Notes under the pieces: generated by a model
Databases searched by the model: none
The model's input: the letters and a program-made list of their open reading frames with translations, nothing else
What the model was told of the DNA's origin: nothing
Shown here: positions 1-6,693 of the stretch, piece after piece
Layout: the number at the start of each line of letters is the position of its first letter
Numbering within the stretch: position 1 is the first letter of the stretch
NCBI GenBank assembly: GCA_017413105.1
Contig: JAFPVA010000157.1
Location: 1-64,000 of the forward strand
Origin: Butyrivibrio sp.
Lineage (GTDB): Bacteria > Bacillota > Clostridia > Lachnospirales > Lachnospiraceae
DNA length: 64,000 nt
Direction of reading: 5' to 3'
Program-made: the position numbers and the translations under genes

Positions 1-19
1 CAAATTGCACCGAACTAAC

Positions 20-51
20 CGTCCCCTCGTTCCCCCCCGTCCCCTCGTTCC
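20..51. repeat. Two 14-base direct repeats upstream of glnA
   Basis: The 14-base unit CGTCCCCTCGTTCC occurs at 20-33 and again at 38-51, separated by four C residues. No open frame of note covers it. The G-rich complement recalls short GGGGACGG-type intergenic repeats known in Clostridia, but this is a resemblance only. It could be the edge of an element lying mostly to the left of the window. Confidence 0.55.
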
Positions 52-76
52 ACCATCGTTTCGCCGTGTTTTCCCA

Positions 77-106
77 TTGACACCACGAAACCCCAGAGAT
101 TAAGAT
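77..106 (+). promoter_or_regulatory. Candidate sigma-A promoter of glnA
   Basis: A perfect -35 box TTGACA (77-82) is followed after 18 bases by TAAGAT (101-106), which matches four of six bases of the -10 consensus. Transcription would begin near 113, just before the hairpin at 121-165, so that hairpin would sit in the glnA leader. The -10 is weak and the promoter may lie elsewhere. Confidence 0.35.
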
Positions 107-120
107 ATACATATCGGCAA

Positions 121-171
121 GGGCGCCATGACACGAACAACATCATGTTCGCTGTTTGGCGACCCTTTTTT
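121..171 (+). terminator. Terminator-like hairpin in the glnA leader (possible attenuator)
   Basis: A long stem forms from GGG+CGCCA+GACA+CGAACA (121-139) and TGTTCG+TGTT+TGGCG+CCC (146-165). It has only single-base bulges and is followed by six T (166-171), the classic shape of an intrinsic terminator. The loop is exactly six bases (140-145, ACATCA). It either ends a gene to the left of the window or attenuates glnA. The ANTAR gene directly after glnA makes attenuation attractive, because ANTAR proteins bind hexaloop hairpins and prevent termination. However, the fourth loop base is T, not the G usual in ANTAR targets, and no clean second hexaloop hairpin was found. Confidence 0.65.
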
Positions 172-239
172 CATATCTTACAGACACATCATTTGATAAT
201 GATGAACGAGTCAACATTTTTTATAGGAAAGGAAAAATC

Positions 240-1574
240 ATGGGTAAGTACACGAAAGAAGACATATTTCGAATTGTTGAAGAGGAGGACGTTGCATTTA
301 TAAGGCTTCAGTTCTGCGATATTTTCGGAATTCCCAAGAATATTGCCATAGCTGCAAGTCAGCTTGAAAGCGCATTAGACAATGAGTGCATGTTCGACGG
401 CATTTCTGTTGAAGGCTTTGTTCGGGGCGATGAAAGCGATATGTACCTCTATCCGGACCTTGACAGCTTTGAAATCTATCCCTGGAGGCCCCAGTCCGGC
501 AAGGTAGCCAGAATGTTCTGCAACGTCTATACCGTGGACAAAGAGCCTTTTGTCGGTGATCCCAGAAACATCCTCCAGAATGTCATTTCCAAGGCAAAAG
601 ATATGGGAATAACCTTTAAGGTAAATCCTCAGCCTGAATTTTTCCTTTTTGACTACGACGATGAGGGGCAGCCCACAAATAAGACCCATGAAAAGGCCGG
701 CTATTTTGACGTAGCTCCGGCAGATCAGGGAGAAAACGTTCGCCGTGATATCATCCTTAACCTTGAGGAAATGGGATTTGACATCTCCTCATCTCACCAT
801 GAGATTGCTCCGGCACAGCATGAAATTGAGTTCAAAGAGGATGAAGCAGTAAAGGCCGCCGACAAGGTCATGACCTTCCGCATGGCAGTCAAGACAATCG
901 CCAAAAAGCACGGTCTTTACGCAACTTTCATGCCAAAACCAGTGGAAGGAATCAGTGGTTCAGGTATGCACATAAATATCATCGCCGAGGATAAAGACGG
1001 AAATAATCTGTTCATCCGTGAGGATGACCAGCTGTCTGAGACTGCTAATCAGTTTATCGCCGGTATTCTTTCCCATGTTAAAGGAATGACCCTCGTTACC
1101 AATCCTATAGTCAATTCCTACAAGCGCCTGGTTCCCGGTTATGATGCTCCGGTAAACATTTCCTGGTCCTCAGCTTCGTCCAATAGAAGCGCCCTTATCC
1201 GCATTCCTTCAAAGCGCGGAAAGACCACGAAAATAGAAGTCAGAAACCCTGATGCCACCTGCAATCCTTACCTTGCGATAGCCCTTCTTCTTGCCGCAGG
1301 TATGGATGGTATTGAGAAAAAAATGACACCACCGGCTGAACTTTCTCAGAACCTCAAAAATGCCACCTATGATCAGCTTAGAGAAAGCGGTCTTGAAACC
1401 CTTCCAATGACCCTTGGAGAAGCCATCGAAGCCTATGAATCCGATTCTTTTGTAAAAGAAGTATTGGGAGAATCTCTGTTTAACAGATTCCTTGAAGCAA
1501 AAAGAATTGAGTGGAAGGATTTCCGCACCTGTGTTACCCAGTGGGAACTGGGCAAATATCTCAGCACATTTTAA
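240..1574 (+). CDS. glnA: Glutamine synthetase, type I-alpha
   Basis: Makes glutamine from glutamate, ammonia and ATP in the cytoplasm, the main ammonium-assimilation step. The 444-residue length suits the GSI-alpha class of Firmicutes. Family blocks seen in order: FDGISVEGF (about 52-60), metal-site PEFFLF (132-137), HHEIAPAQHEIEF (186-198), FMPKP (230-234), GSGMHIN (240-246), NSYKRLVPGYDAP (292-304), NRSALIRIP (325-333) and KIEVRNPD (341-348). There is no adenylylation-site loop as in GSI-beta. The frame is open upstream to a TTG at 156, but ATG 240 is preferred because AGGAAAGG (225-232) lies seven bases before it and the protein then starts at the usual family position. The next gene, an ANTAR regulator 34 bases downstream, is likely co-transcribed. 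Confidence 0.95.
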   Translation: MGKYTKEDIFRIVEEEDVAFIRLQFCDIFGIPKNIAIAASQLESALDNECMFDGISVEGFVRGDESDMYLYPDLDSFEIYPWRPQSGKVARMFCNVYTVDKEPFVGDPRNILQNVISKAKDMGITFKVNPQPEFFLFDYDDEGQPTNKTHEKAGYFDVAPADQGENVRRDIILNLEEMGFDISSSHHEIAPAQHEIEFKEDEAVKAADKVMTFRMAVKTIAKKHGLYATFMPKPVEGISGSGMHINIIAEDKDGNNLFIREDDQLSETANQFIAGILSHVKGMTLVTNPIVNSYKRLVPGYDAPVNISWSSASSNRSALIRIPSKRGKTTKIEVRNPDATCNPYLAIALLLAAGMDGIEKKMTPPAELSQNLKNATYDQLRESGLETLPMTLGEAIEAYESDSFVKEVLGESLFNRFLEAKRIEWKDFRTCVTQWELGKYLSTF

Positions 1575-1608
1575 AAATATCAGATAATCTGATCGTTGCA
1601 GGTAGTTG

Positions 1609-2157
1609 ATGAATATAATCGTGGCATTTGCGAAGTCTCAGGACGCGCAGAATTTCAAAAGCATATTGAGCCGTGGCGGATACGACAATGTCCTTAGCTT
1701 CACCTCCGGTGTGCAGGCATTGTCCGCCATGCAGGATCTTGGAAGCGGAGTCATCATTTGTGGCTACCGCTTAAGTGATATGCTTTATTCTGAGCTCCTT
1801 GAGGATCTTCCGGGATATTTCCAGATGCTTCTGATATCTTCAAGTGCCAACGCCCCGGCTTCCCCCACCAGTGAAAAACTCATGTACCTTTCAACTCCGC
1901 TGAAAAAAGACGATCTCTTTTCAACTCTTAACATAATGATGGAAGGTGTTACAAGGAGCCGTAAAAAGGCAAAAGAAAAGCGCCTTCACAGGTCTGAAGC
2001 TGATAAAAAGACCATTGAAAGCGCTAAGACTCTATTAATGGAACGACATCACATGACAGAACCGGAAGCCCATAAATACCTCCAAAAATGTGCCATGGAC
2101 TCTGGAAATTCACTGCTTGAAACAGCTGAGATGATCATATCTCTAAACTACACCTGA
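1609..2157 (+). CDS. ANTAR-domain RNA-binding antiterminator
   Basis: A 182-residue regulator with an N-terminal receiver-like domain (about residues 1-115) and a C-terminal three-helix ANTAR domain (about 125-180, with LLMERHHMTEPEAHKYLQ as core helices). ANTAR domains bind paired hexaloop hairpins in leader RNA and block intrinsic terminators. The receiver part lacks an obvious run of phospho-acceptor acidic residues at its start, so it may be a pseudo-receiver. ATG 1609 is chosen over the TTG just before it; AGG at 1600-1602 is the likely ribosome site. Position right after glnA suggests nitrogen-linked control, possibly of the glnA leader hairpin. The stop codon TGA (2155-2157) is also the first part of a conserved repeat. 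Confidence 0.85.
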   Translation: MNIIVAFAKSQDAQNFKSILSRGGYDNVLSFTSGVQALSAMQDLGSGVIICGYRLSDMLYSELLEDLPGYFQMLLISSSANAPASPTSEKLMYLSTPLKKDDLFSTLNIMMEGVTRSRKKAKEKRLHRSEADKKTIESAKTLLMERHHMTEPEAHKYLQKCAMDSGNSLLETAEMIISLNYT

Positions 2158-2196
2158 TCACTTTCTCACGAAACCTGCAGTAAATGCGTGTTTCTG
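2155..2196 (-). repeat. Dispersed repeat, module A only (copy 4)
   Basis: On the minus strand this reads a stem GAAACACGCA / TGCAGGTTTC with a five-base loop and two mismatches, followed by GTGAGAA and TGATCA. The same order is seen in the copies near 6,717, 18,193, 32,096 and 63,171. The TGATCA end overlaps the TGA stop of the ANTAR gene. Read on the plus strand the hairpin is followed by CTGTAATTTT, so it could also end the glnA-ANTAR transcript. Confidence 0.7.
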
Positions 2197-2206
2197 TAAT
2201 TTTATC

Positions 2207-2818
2207 TCACTCTTTTAAATCTCTCTCTCGTTCGCCGTTTACTTCTCCGGAAAGGAAATGTCTCCTGCAGACAGATACGTAAGACTCATTTCCTCCCATC
2301 ATTATCTGCTCACCACTTCTGACAATCTTGCCATCGTGAACTCTAGCGTTAAAATGTGCCCTTCTTCCGCACCAGCATACCGTAGGCACTTCCTCTATAT
2401 AATTGGCAATCTCCATAAGGCGTTTACTTCCGGTAAACAAATGACTTGTAAAATCAGTTCTAAGTCCATAGCAGATAACCGGAAGATCATACTTATCTAC
2501 CACCTCTGCCAAAAGATCCACCTGTTCCTCTGAAAGAAACTGTGCCTCATCAACAATAACGCAGTCCAGCTGCTTCCAGGAATCGGACTTACCTGTAAAC
2601 CATTCATTCTGCACAGTATCCAGAAATTCCTCAACAAAAGTGCACTCTGCGCCAAGTCCTATTCTGGATTTTACAGTTTTTTCCCCGTCACGGTTCTCAG
2701 CCTTGGGCTTTAAAATAATGGCATTCTGGCCCTTCTCAATATAGTTGTAGCGAACCATCAGCGCATTTGCTGTCTTAGAACTTCCCATGGCTCCATACCT
2801 GAAATACAACTTCCCCAT
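2207..2818 (-). CDS. tdk: Thymidine kinase (type II)
   Basis: Phosphorylates thymidine to dTMP in the salvage pathway. The 203-residue protein has the P-loop GAMGSSKT at residues 9-16, a VDEAQFL Walker-B-like segment, the lasso-region motif YGLRTDF, and two cysteine-containing zinc ligands (VCWCGRR and SVCRRHF), the standard layout of tetrameric type II kinases. The frame is open to 2899, but the start is placed at 2818, where a GGGGG ribosome site precedes ATG by seven bases and the protein begins MGKLYFRYG as in relatives. It follows queT in the same direction with an intervening hairpin at 2850-2888, so the two may share a transcript. Confidence 0.93.
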   Translation of the reverse strand: MGKLYFRYGAMGSSKTANALMVRYNYIEKGQNAIILKPKAENRDGEKTVKSRIGLGAECTFVEEFLDTVQNEWFTGKSDSWKQLDCVIVDEAQFLSEEQVDLLAEVVDKYDLPVICYGLRTDFTSHLFTGSKRLMEIANYIEEVPTVCWCGRRAHFNARVHDGKIVRSGEQIMMGGNESYVSVCRRHFLSGEVNGERERDLKE

Positions 2819-2849
2819 TACATTACCCCCGAATTTCTTTTTACATAGA

Positions 2850-2888
2850 TATTGCCTATACCTCTGATAAAAAGAGATATAGGCAATA
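2850..2888 (-). other. Intercistronic hairpin between queT and tdk
   Basis: Eleven-base perfect arms TATTGCCTATA (2850-2860) and TATAGGCAATA (2878-2888) are extended inward by CTCT/AGAG. There is no T run on the minus strand after it, so it is more likely an mRNA-stability or partial-termination structure than a full terminator. Confidence 0.6.
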
Positions 2889-2898
2889 ATATTATACA

Positions 2899-3450
2899 TT
2901 ATTTTGCAACTTTTGCGACCTGCTCATCTGCATTAAAGATACGTCCTCTTACAGGCATAAGAGCTGAAATAAGAATCTGTCCAAAGATTACACAGGTAAT
3001 GATTTCTCCAATACCAACTGTTATTGCAAAAGCAGGAAGCGCACTGAACTCGATTCCAAAAAGAGTCATTCCTTCTGTAAGTCCGTAAGCGTACTTAAGA
3101 ACGAAAGGAATGATGATAGCATTTGAAAGGACCGGTGGAATTGAGCATAGATATCTGTTCTTTCTAAGGAAATAAGTTCCAAGGGCTCCGATAAGTGTAG
3201 CCAATGTTCCGAAAATAACATCAGGTGCTGCGCTTCCTGTAATGATATTCGCAAGCAAGCATCCGATTGTCACACCGGGAACAGCTGCATTTGTAAAAAA
3301 TGGCAAAATTGTGAGACACTCAGAAAATCTTACCTGAATGGCTCCGCTAGCAAGATCAAAGCCTGCTGCGATGTAGGTGAGCACAACATAAAGTGCTGCG
3401 ATGACTGCCGCGTGAACAATGTACATTGTTCTGTTCTTTGTTTGGTTCAT
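2899..3450 (-). CDS. queT: QueT-family queuosine precursor transporter (ECF S component)
   Basis: A 183-residue integral membrane protein with about five to six hydrophobic helices and the family signature VRFSECLTILPFFTNAAVPG followed by GCLLANIITG and PDVIFGTLATLIGA. QueT proteins are substrate-binding S components that import preQ1 or a related queuosine precursor with a shared energy-coupling module, which is not in this window. The frame opens at 3465, but that ATG overlaps the GGAGG sequence; ATG 3450 with GGAGG just upstream is the likely start. A strong promoter and a leader of about 115 bases precede it. Confidence 0.9.
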   Translation of the reverse strand: MNQTKNRTMYIVHAAVIAALYVVLTYIAAGFDLASGAIQVRFSECLTILPFFTNAAVPGVTIGCLLANIITGSAAPDVIFGTLATLIGALGTYFLRKNRYLCSIPPVLSNAIIIPFVLKYAYGLTEGMTLFGIEFSALPAFAITVGIGEIITCVIFGQILISALMPVRGRIFNADEQVAKVAK

Positions 3451-3566
3451 TAGGGTTGCCTCCATAAATTAATAGAAAATATTTACAGTTACAACTGCAA
3501 CCATGCGGTAATGTCACCTCCCAGATAATTACAGCCTGCTGAAGAATGGTTTCTCCGTTTTTCAGC
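3451..3566 (-). promoter_or_regulatory. Structured leader of queT, possible riboswitch
   Basis: Downstream of the promoter the leader begins with a hairpin whose arms are GCTGAA and TTCAGC (plus-strand 3538-3566). It later carries a GGGAGG (3517-3522) and a short frame (ATG at 3504 to TAA at 3469, 11 codons) that stops 18 bases before the queT start. queT leaders often carry preQ1 riboswitches, but no class I, II or III preQ1 consensus could be matched by eye. Confidence 0.4.
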
Positions 3567-3573
3567 CTAACAA

Positions 3574-3602
3574 AGTATATACAAAAAGATTGTTGTTGTA
3601 AA
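3574..3602 (-). promoter_or_regulatory. Sigma-A promoter of queT
   Basis: On the minus strand TTTACA (3602-3597) is followed after exactly 17 bases by TATACT (3579-3574). Transcription should start near 3567, giving a leader of about 115 bases before queT. Confidence 0.65.
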
Positions 3603-3632
3603 CAGTTTATAAAAAGTTTAGAAATATAGTTG

Positions 3633-3661
3633 TTGACATTCTGTTCCACATGTTCTATAAC
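3633..3661 (+). promoter_or_regulatory. Sigma-A promoter of the small heat-shock gene
   Basis: TTGACA (3633-3638) and TATAAC (3656-3661) are 17 bases apart, a near-consensus vegetative promoter. The CIRCE operator begins 14 bases after the -10, over the initially transcribed region, the usual place for HrcA repression. Confidence 0.8.
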
Positions 3662-3674
3662 ATACTTATAAAAG

Positions 3675-3701
3675 TTAGCAGCCGAGAGGCGAGAGTGCTA
3701 A
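3675..3701 (+). promoter_or_regulatory. CIRCE operator (HrcA-binding site)
   Basis: The right arm GAGTGCTAA (3693-3701) is the perfect consensus; the left arm TTAGCAGCC (3675-3683) matches seven of nine bases of TTAGCACTC; the spacer is exactly nine bases. CIRCE is the operator of the HrcA repressor, which is released on protein-misfolding stress, so the downstream hsp20 gene is expected to be heat-inducible. Confidence 0.88.
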
Positions 3702-3748
3702 TAATTACTACAACAAAAATATTAATATAGAAAAGGAGTGTGAATATT

Positions 3749-4213
3749 ATGTTGATGCCTATGTTATGGAGTAATAACAATTTATTTGATGAGATGGATA
3801 ATTTCCTTAATGACAATTTCTGGAACGGAATGTGCAGAACGGGTAATTCCAACCAGGATACAGAGGAGCGCGCTTCTCTTATGAAAACAGATGTTATCGA
3901 AAAAGATAACTGCTACCAGCTTGAAGCAGAGCTTCCGGGCTTCAATAAGGAGGATATCAAGATTGATCTTAAAAATGACATCTTGACAATCAGTGCCTCT
4001 CACAGCGAAAATAATGAGGAAAAAGATAATAATGGCAAATATATTCGTCGCGAGAGAAGAACTTCTTCCTACCAGAGATCCTTCAGGGTTAATGACCTGA
4101 AGGCTGAGGACATCATCGCTCAGTACAGAAATGGTGTTCTTACCGTTAATATTCCCAAAAAGGAAGCTATCCCTGAGAAAGAGGAAGTTACAAGAATTGA
4201 AGTTAAGGACTGA
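3749..4213 (+). CDS. Small heat-shock protein, Hsp20/alpha-crystallin family
   Basis: A 154-residue ATP-independent holdase chaperone of the cytoplasm. The alpha-crystallin beta-sandwich spans about residues 45-150, with ELPGFNKEDIKIDL near its start and the C-terminal GVLTVNIPKK strand motif; a short N-terminal arm of about 40 residues precedes it. Start ATG 3749 has AGGAG (3734-3738) ten bases upstream; the GTG at 3740 overlaps that site and is less likely. The gene is single, controlled by the CIRCE element upstream and closed by the terminator at 4255. Confidence 0.93.
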   Translation: MLMPMLWSNNNLFDEMDNFLNDNFWNGMCRTGNSNQDTEERASLMKTDVIEKDNCYQLEAELPGFNKEDIKIDLKNDILTISASHSENNEEKDNNGKYIRRERRTSSYQRSFRVNDLKAEDIIAQYRNGVLTVNIPKKEAIPEKEEVTRIEVKD

Positions 4214-4254
4214 TTTCTGCAAAAAGATTTTCTGATACCTATAGTATTATATCG

Positions 4255-4287
4255 CTCCCGCGGCATATAAGTTGTCGCGGGAGTTTT
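4255..4287 (+). terminator. Intrinsic terminator after hsp20
   Basis: Perfect eight-base arms CTCCCGCG (4255-4262) and CGCGGGAG (4276-4283) are followed by TTTT. The stem is GC-rich and stands 42 bases after the hsp20 stop. Confidence 0.88.
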
Positions 4288-4323
4288 GTATACACAAACA
4301 TGCTCTGTTTTGTTGGAGGAAAA

Positions 4324-4530
4324 ATGGAAAAACTTACCTATGAAGGTTACACCGGAACTGTAAACTATGATGAAAAATGTGACTATTATACCGGAGAAGT
4401 TGAAATTGACGGTCGCATTTACACCTACGAAGGTGATACTTTTGATGAACTAAGAGAAGACTTCGAAGACATCATCGACTCCATGCTGGCTTTTGAAGAA
4501 ATGGGTGATGAGGAGGACGATGAAGAGTAA
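4324..4530 (+). CDS. HicB-like small acidic protein
   Basis: A 68-residue protein whose core (YEGYTGTVNYDEKCDYYTGEV...TFDELREDFEDIIDSML) has the two-strand, helix pattern of HicB-type antitoxin-like domains, followed by a very acidic tail. No HicA toxin frame lies next to it, so it is an orphan or has another role. Start ATG 4324 is preceded by TTGGAGG; the longer frame from 4300 lacks this spacing. Its stop overlaps the start of the MscS gene by one base (TAATG), pointing to translational coupling. Confidence 0.7.
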   Translation: MEKLTYEGYTGTVNYDEKCDYYTGEVEIDGRIYTYEGDTFDELREDFEDIIDSMLAFEEMGDEEDDEE

Positions 4531-5312
4531 TGTTAGATGTACTGTCTATTTTTCTTAAATATATCCTGCCCTTCATTGTGGCATATATATTAAACCTGAT
4601 ACTTAATAAATATCTCAGCAAGGAGTTGCTAAGGGGCAAGCTCCACCTTATGTTCCTTAAGGGTATAATTACTGCTGTTATATGGGCAATAGCAGTCTTC
4701 TATGCCATGGCATGGATTCCGGCATTTTCCAAAACCTGGGAGACAGCGATAGCTTCTTCCGGAATAGCCGCTGTTGTTCTCGGTCTTGCAGCCCAGTCCA
4801 CTCTGGCCAATGTTTTTGCCGGAATAGCAATGTCCGCTTCAAGATCCAGACCCTTTGATATCGGTGACAGGATAAAAATTGATTCTATAGAACCCGGATA
4901 TGTTGAGAACATAACTCTAAGGCACACCGTCATCAAGACCTATCAGAATGAGATTATCTATGTTCCCAATTCAGTTGTAGGAAGTGCCACTATAATCAAT
5001 TACACCCAGGAAGATTCTTTTTCTTTTCCTATTACGATATCTGTAGCCTATGGTACCAACATGAAAAAGGCCATGGATATAATAGCTGATGTTATCGTTT
5101 CTCACCCAAAGCACCACGGTCCACGCCCTACTGTTCTTTGCAAGAGCTGTGATGATAGCGGCGTCACCTTGAGAGCCTTAGTTGAAACAAAAGATTTTAA
5201 GGATAACCCTACATCCTGTTCCGAATGCCTTGTGGAAATTATGAACCGCTTCAGAGAAGCTGATATTGAGATTCCTTACAACAAACTTGTTGTCCTTCAG
5301 GGAAACGAATAA
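4530..5312 (+). CDS. MscS-family mechanosensitive ion channel
   Basis: A 260-residue small-conductance channel that opens on membrane tension to release solutes in osmotic downshock. Three hydrophobic segments lie in residues 1-100; the pore helix has GLAAQSTLANVFAG (85-98) and is followed by RPFDIGDRI, the start of the cytoplasmic beta domain, then an alpha-beta C-terminal domain. This is the compact MscS architecture without extra N-terminal helices. It is coupled to the HicB-like gene by a one-base overlap and closed by the terminator at 5332. Confidence 0.92.
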   Translation: MLDVLSIFLKYILPFIVAYILNLILNKYLSKELLRGKLHLMFLKGIITAVIWAIAVFYAMAWIPAFSKTWETAIASSGIAAVVLGLAAQSTLANVFAGIAMSASRSRPFDIGDRIKIDSIEPGYVENITLRHTVIKTYQNEIIYVPNSVVGSATIINYTQEDSFSFPITISVAYGTNMKKAMDIIADVIVSHPKHHGPRPTVLCKSCDDSGVTLRALVETKDFKDNPTSCSECLVEIMNRFREADIEIPYNKLVVLQGNE

Positions 5313-5331
5313 AAATATGAGTTTCAAAAAT

Positions 5332-5367
5332 AAACCGGGAACCCTATCCTTAGAGTTCCCGGTTTTT
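5332..5367. terminator. Bidirectional terminator between mscS and the calcium-loop gene
   Basis: Arms AAACCGGGAAC (5332-5342) and GTTCCCGGTTT (from 5355) form a strong stem with T runs on both strands. It can end the plus-strand mscS transcript and the minus-strand gene that stops at 5382. Confidence 0.88.
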
Positions 5368-5381
5368 GCGTAAAAACAAAA

Positions 5382-6431
5382 TCATAAAGCAGCCAGATCA
5401 ACCTGGTGTACAGTACCTACGCCTCCGCTCTCCCGAAGAAATATTCCACTGGACCTCATCATGGCTGAAACCATAAAATTTTCTCCATTCTGATGGGTAT
5501 ACTGAGTTTCGGCGTTTCCAAGATAGATTGCTCCCACATCTGCTTCTCCAAGGGAGAGCAAAGAATCTGTTCCATCCTCATTCCTAAGCCACACTTTAAG
5601 CTTATAGAATATCTCATCGTTCTCATCAATCCATCCGTTATTATCAAGATCATATTGAGCCAGGTCCTTAAAACCATTACCTGACCTTGTTCCAAAAAGC
5701 TCATTTCCGTTGTTTATGATGCCATCACCATTTTTATCGTAGGCCAGAAATCCCGTGCCATTGCCAGGACTTGATATCTTTTCCTCTTTCCCGTCGCTGT
5801 CCAGGTCAAAGAAAAAGCTCTGGTCAGATATGCCGGTAATATCTTTTCCAACGTTAATTATCAGTGGATCTATAAGGCTCACTGCGCTGGCAATGTTCAT
5901 CCCCGCATATTCCGTGAACCTTCTCGAAAGACTAAAATCCACGTTAAAGTCAATACTTCTTCCATCCTCGGTAAGAGCAATTCCAGAGCCCTGAAATGTA
6001 GTGGCTTCTTCCTCAAAATGAGTAATCTGGATAGTTGTTACTTTTACAAACATGTTGCTGGTAAGCATGTTCGATGTCTGTCTCAGCATATCCTTATAGC
6101 CACTACGCTGCCCTTCACCACTGTAGATCTGCAGGATATTCATAAGGCTCTCAAGAAGTCTTGCCCTCATCTCTGCAAGCTGATCTTCCAAAGTGGTCTC
6201 CAGATTCCCCAGATACTCCGTTTTAGCTGGTTTAAACGAAGTATAGTTCTCACTGCTGATGGCCCCCTCATCTCCCTGACCAAGTTCAAGAGTATCCATT
6301 TTCTTCTCCTGATTCTGAAGCTTCTCCAAAAAAGTGCCCCTGGTCATGACACTACTCTGGACAGTCACCGTATTTTCCTCATAATACTGGTGACTTGAAA
6401 CAAGGTTGACGTTACTTTGTGCAATTTTCAT
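5382..6431 (-). CDS. Calcium-loop (EF-hand-like) protein, possibly motility-associated
   Basis: A 349-residue protein of unknown role. There is no signal peptide: the N-terminus is polar, with a predicted helical stretch at about 75-130. Three calcium-binding-type loops appear in the second half: DLDSDG (about 209-214), DKNGDG (232-237) and DLDNNGWID (261-269), embedded in a GNELFG-type context common to a family of bacterial calcium-loop proteins. Start ATG 6431 follows AAGGAGGTG. It stands alone, closed by the terminator at 5332. A TAAG-N15-TCCGATAT promoter upstream resembles the flagellar sigma-D class, so it may belong to the motility regulon; that link is inferred. Confidence 0.75.
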   Translation of the reverse strand: MKIAQSNVNLVSSHQYYEENTVTVQSSVMTRGTFLEKLQNQEKKMDTLELGQGDEGAISSENYTSFKPAKTEYLGNLETTLEDQLAEMRARLLESLMNILQIYSGEGQRSGYKDMLRQTSNMLTSNMFVKVTTIQITHFEEEATTFQGSGIALTEDGRSIDFNVDFSLSRRFTEYAGMNIASAVSLIDPLIINVGKDITGISDQSFFFDLDSDGKEEKISSPGNGTGFLAYDKNGDGIINNGNELFGTRSGNGFKDLAQYDLDNNGWIDENDEIFYKLKVWLRNEDGTDSLLSLGEADVGAIYLGNAETQYTHQNGENFMVSAMMRSSGIFLRESGGVGTVHQVDLAAL

Positions 6432-6569
6432 GGCACCTCCTTAGCCTGAAGGTACTCTTCTCAAGCCATTCCCGGAATTCCAAAAATGGGCAAAAAAAGT
6501 GAACCTTCATCTTGTGAAGACTATTCCTCCATGAAGATCCACGCTTTCCGTAGCTATGTTTCAACTATT

Positions 6570-6596
6570 ATATCGGAGTGAGCCAAAGGGTACTTA
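6570..6596 (-). promoter_or_regulatory. Sigma-D/sigma-28-like promoter
   Basis: On the minus strand TAAG (6596-6593), 15 bases, then TCCGATAT (6577-6570) closely match the motility consensus TAAA-N15-GCCGATAT. An overlapping TATAAT exists, but the region 17 bases upstream of it has no good sigma-A -35. It would drive the 349-residue calcium-loop protein with a leader of about 130 bases. Confidence 0.6.
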
Positions 6597-6693
6597 ATAA
6601 GTTCACAAGAAGACTAAATATTCTGTCTTTTCAAAAACAGCTTCCATTTATCTCAGAAAATAATCTAAAAAATTAGTCATAAAAAACACTGTA

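Noticed and set aside
375..689. Open frame on the minus strand inside glnA
   Set aside because: It is fully inside a strongly conserved gene, has no ribosome site and no recognisable protein features.
3451..3570. Canonical preQ1 riboswitch
   Set aside because: The conserved loops and tail of the three known classes were not found; kept only as an undefined leader.
3356..3649. 97-codon minus-strand frame over the queT leader
   Set aside because: It overlaps queT and its promoter out of frame and has no protein-like composition; the leader structure explains the region better.
3782..4222. 146-codon antisense frame over hsp20
   Set aside because: Antisense shadow of a well-supported chaperone gene with CIRCE and terminator on the plus strand.
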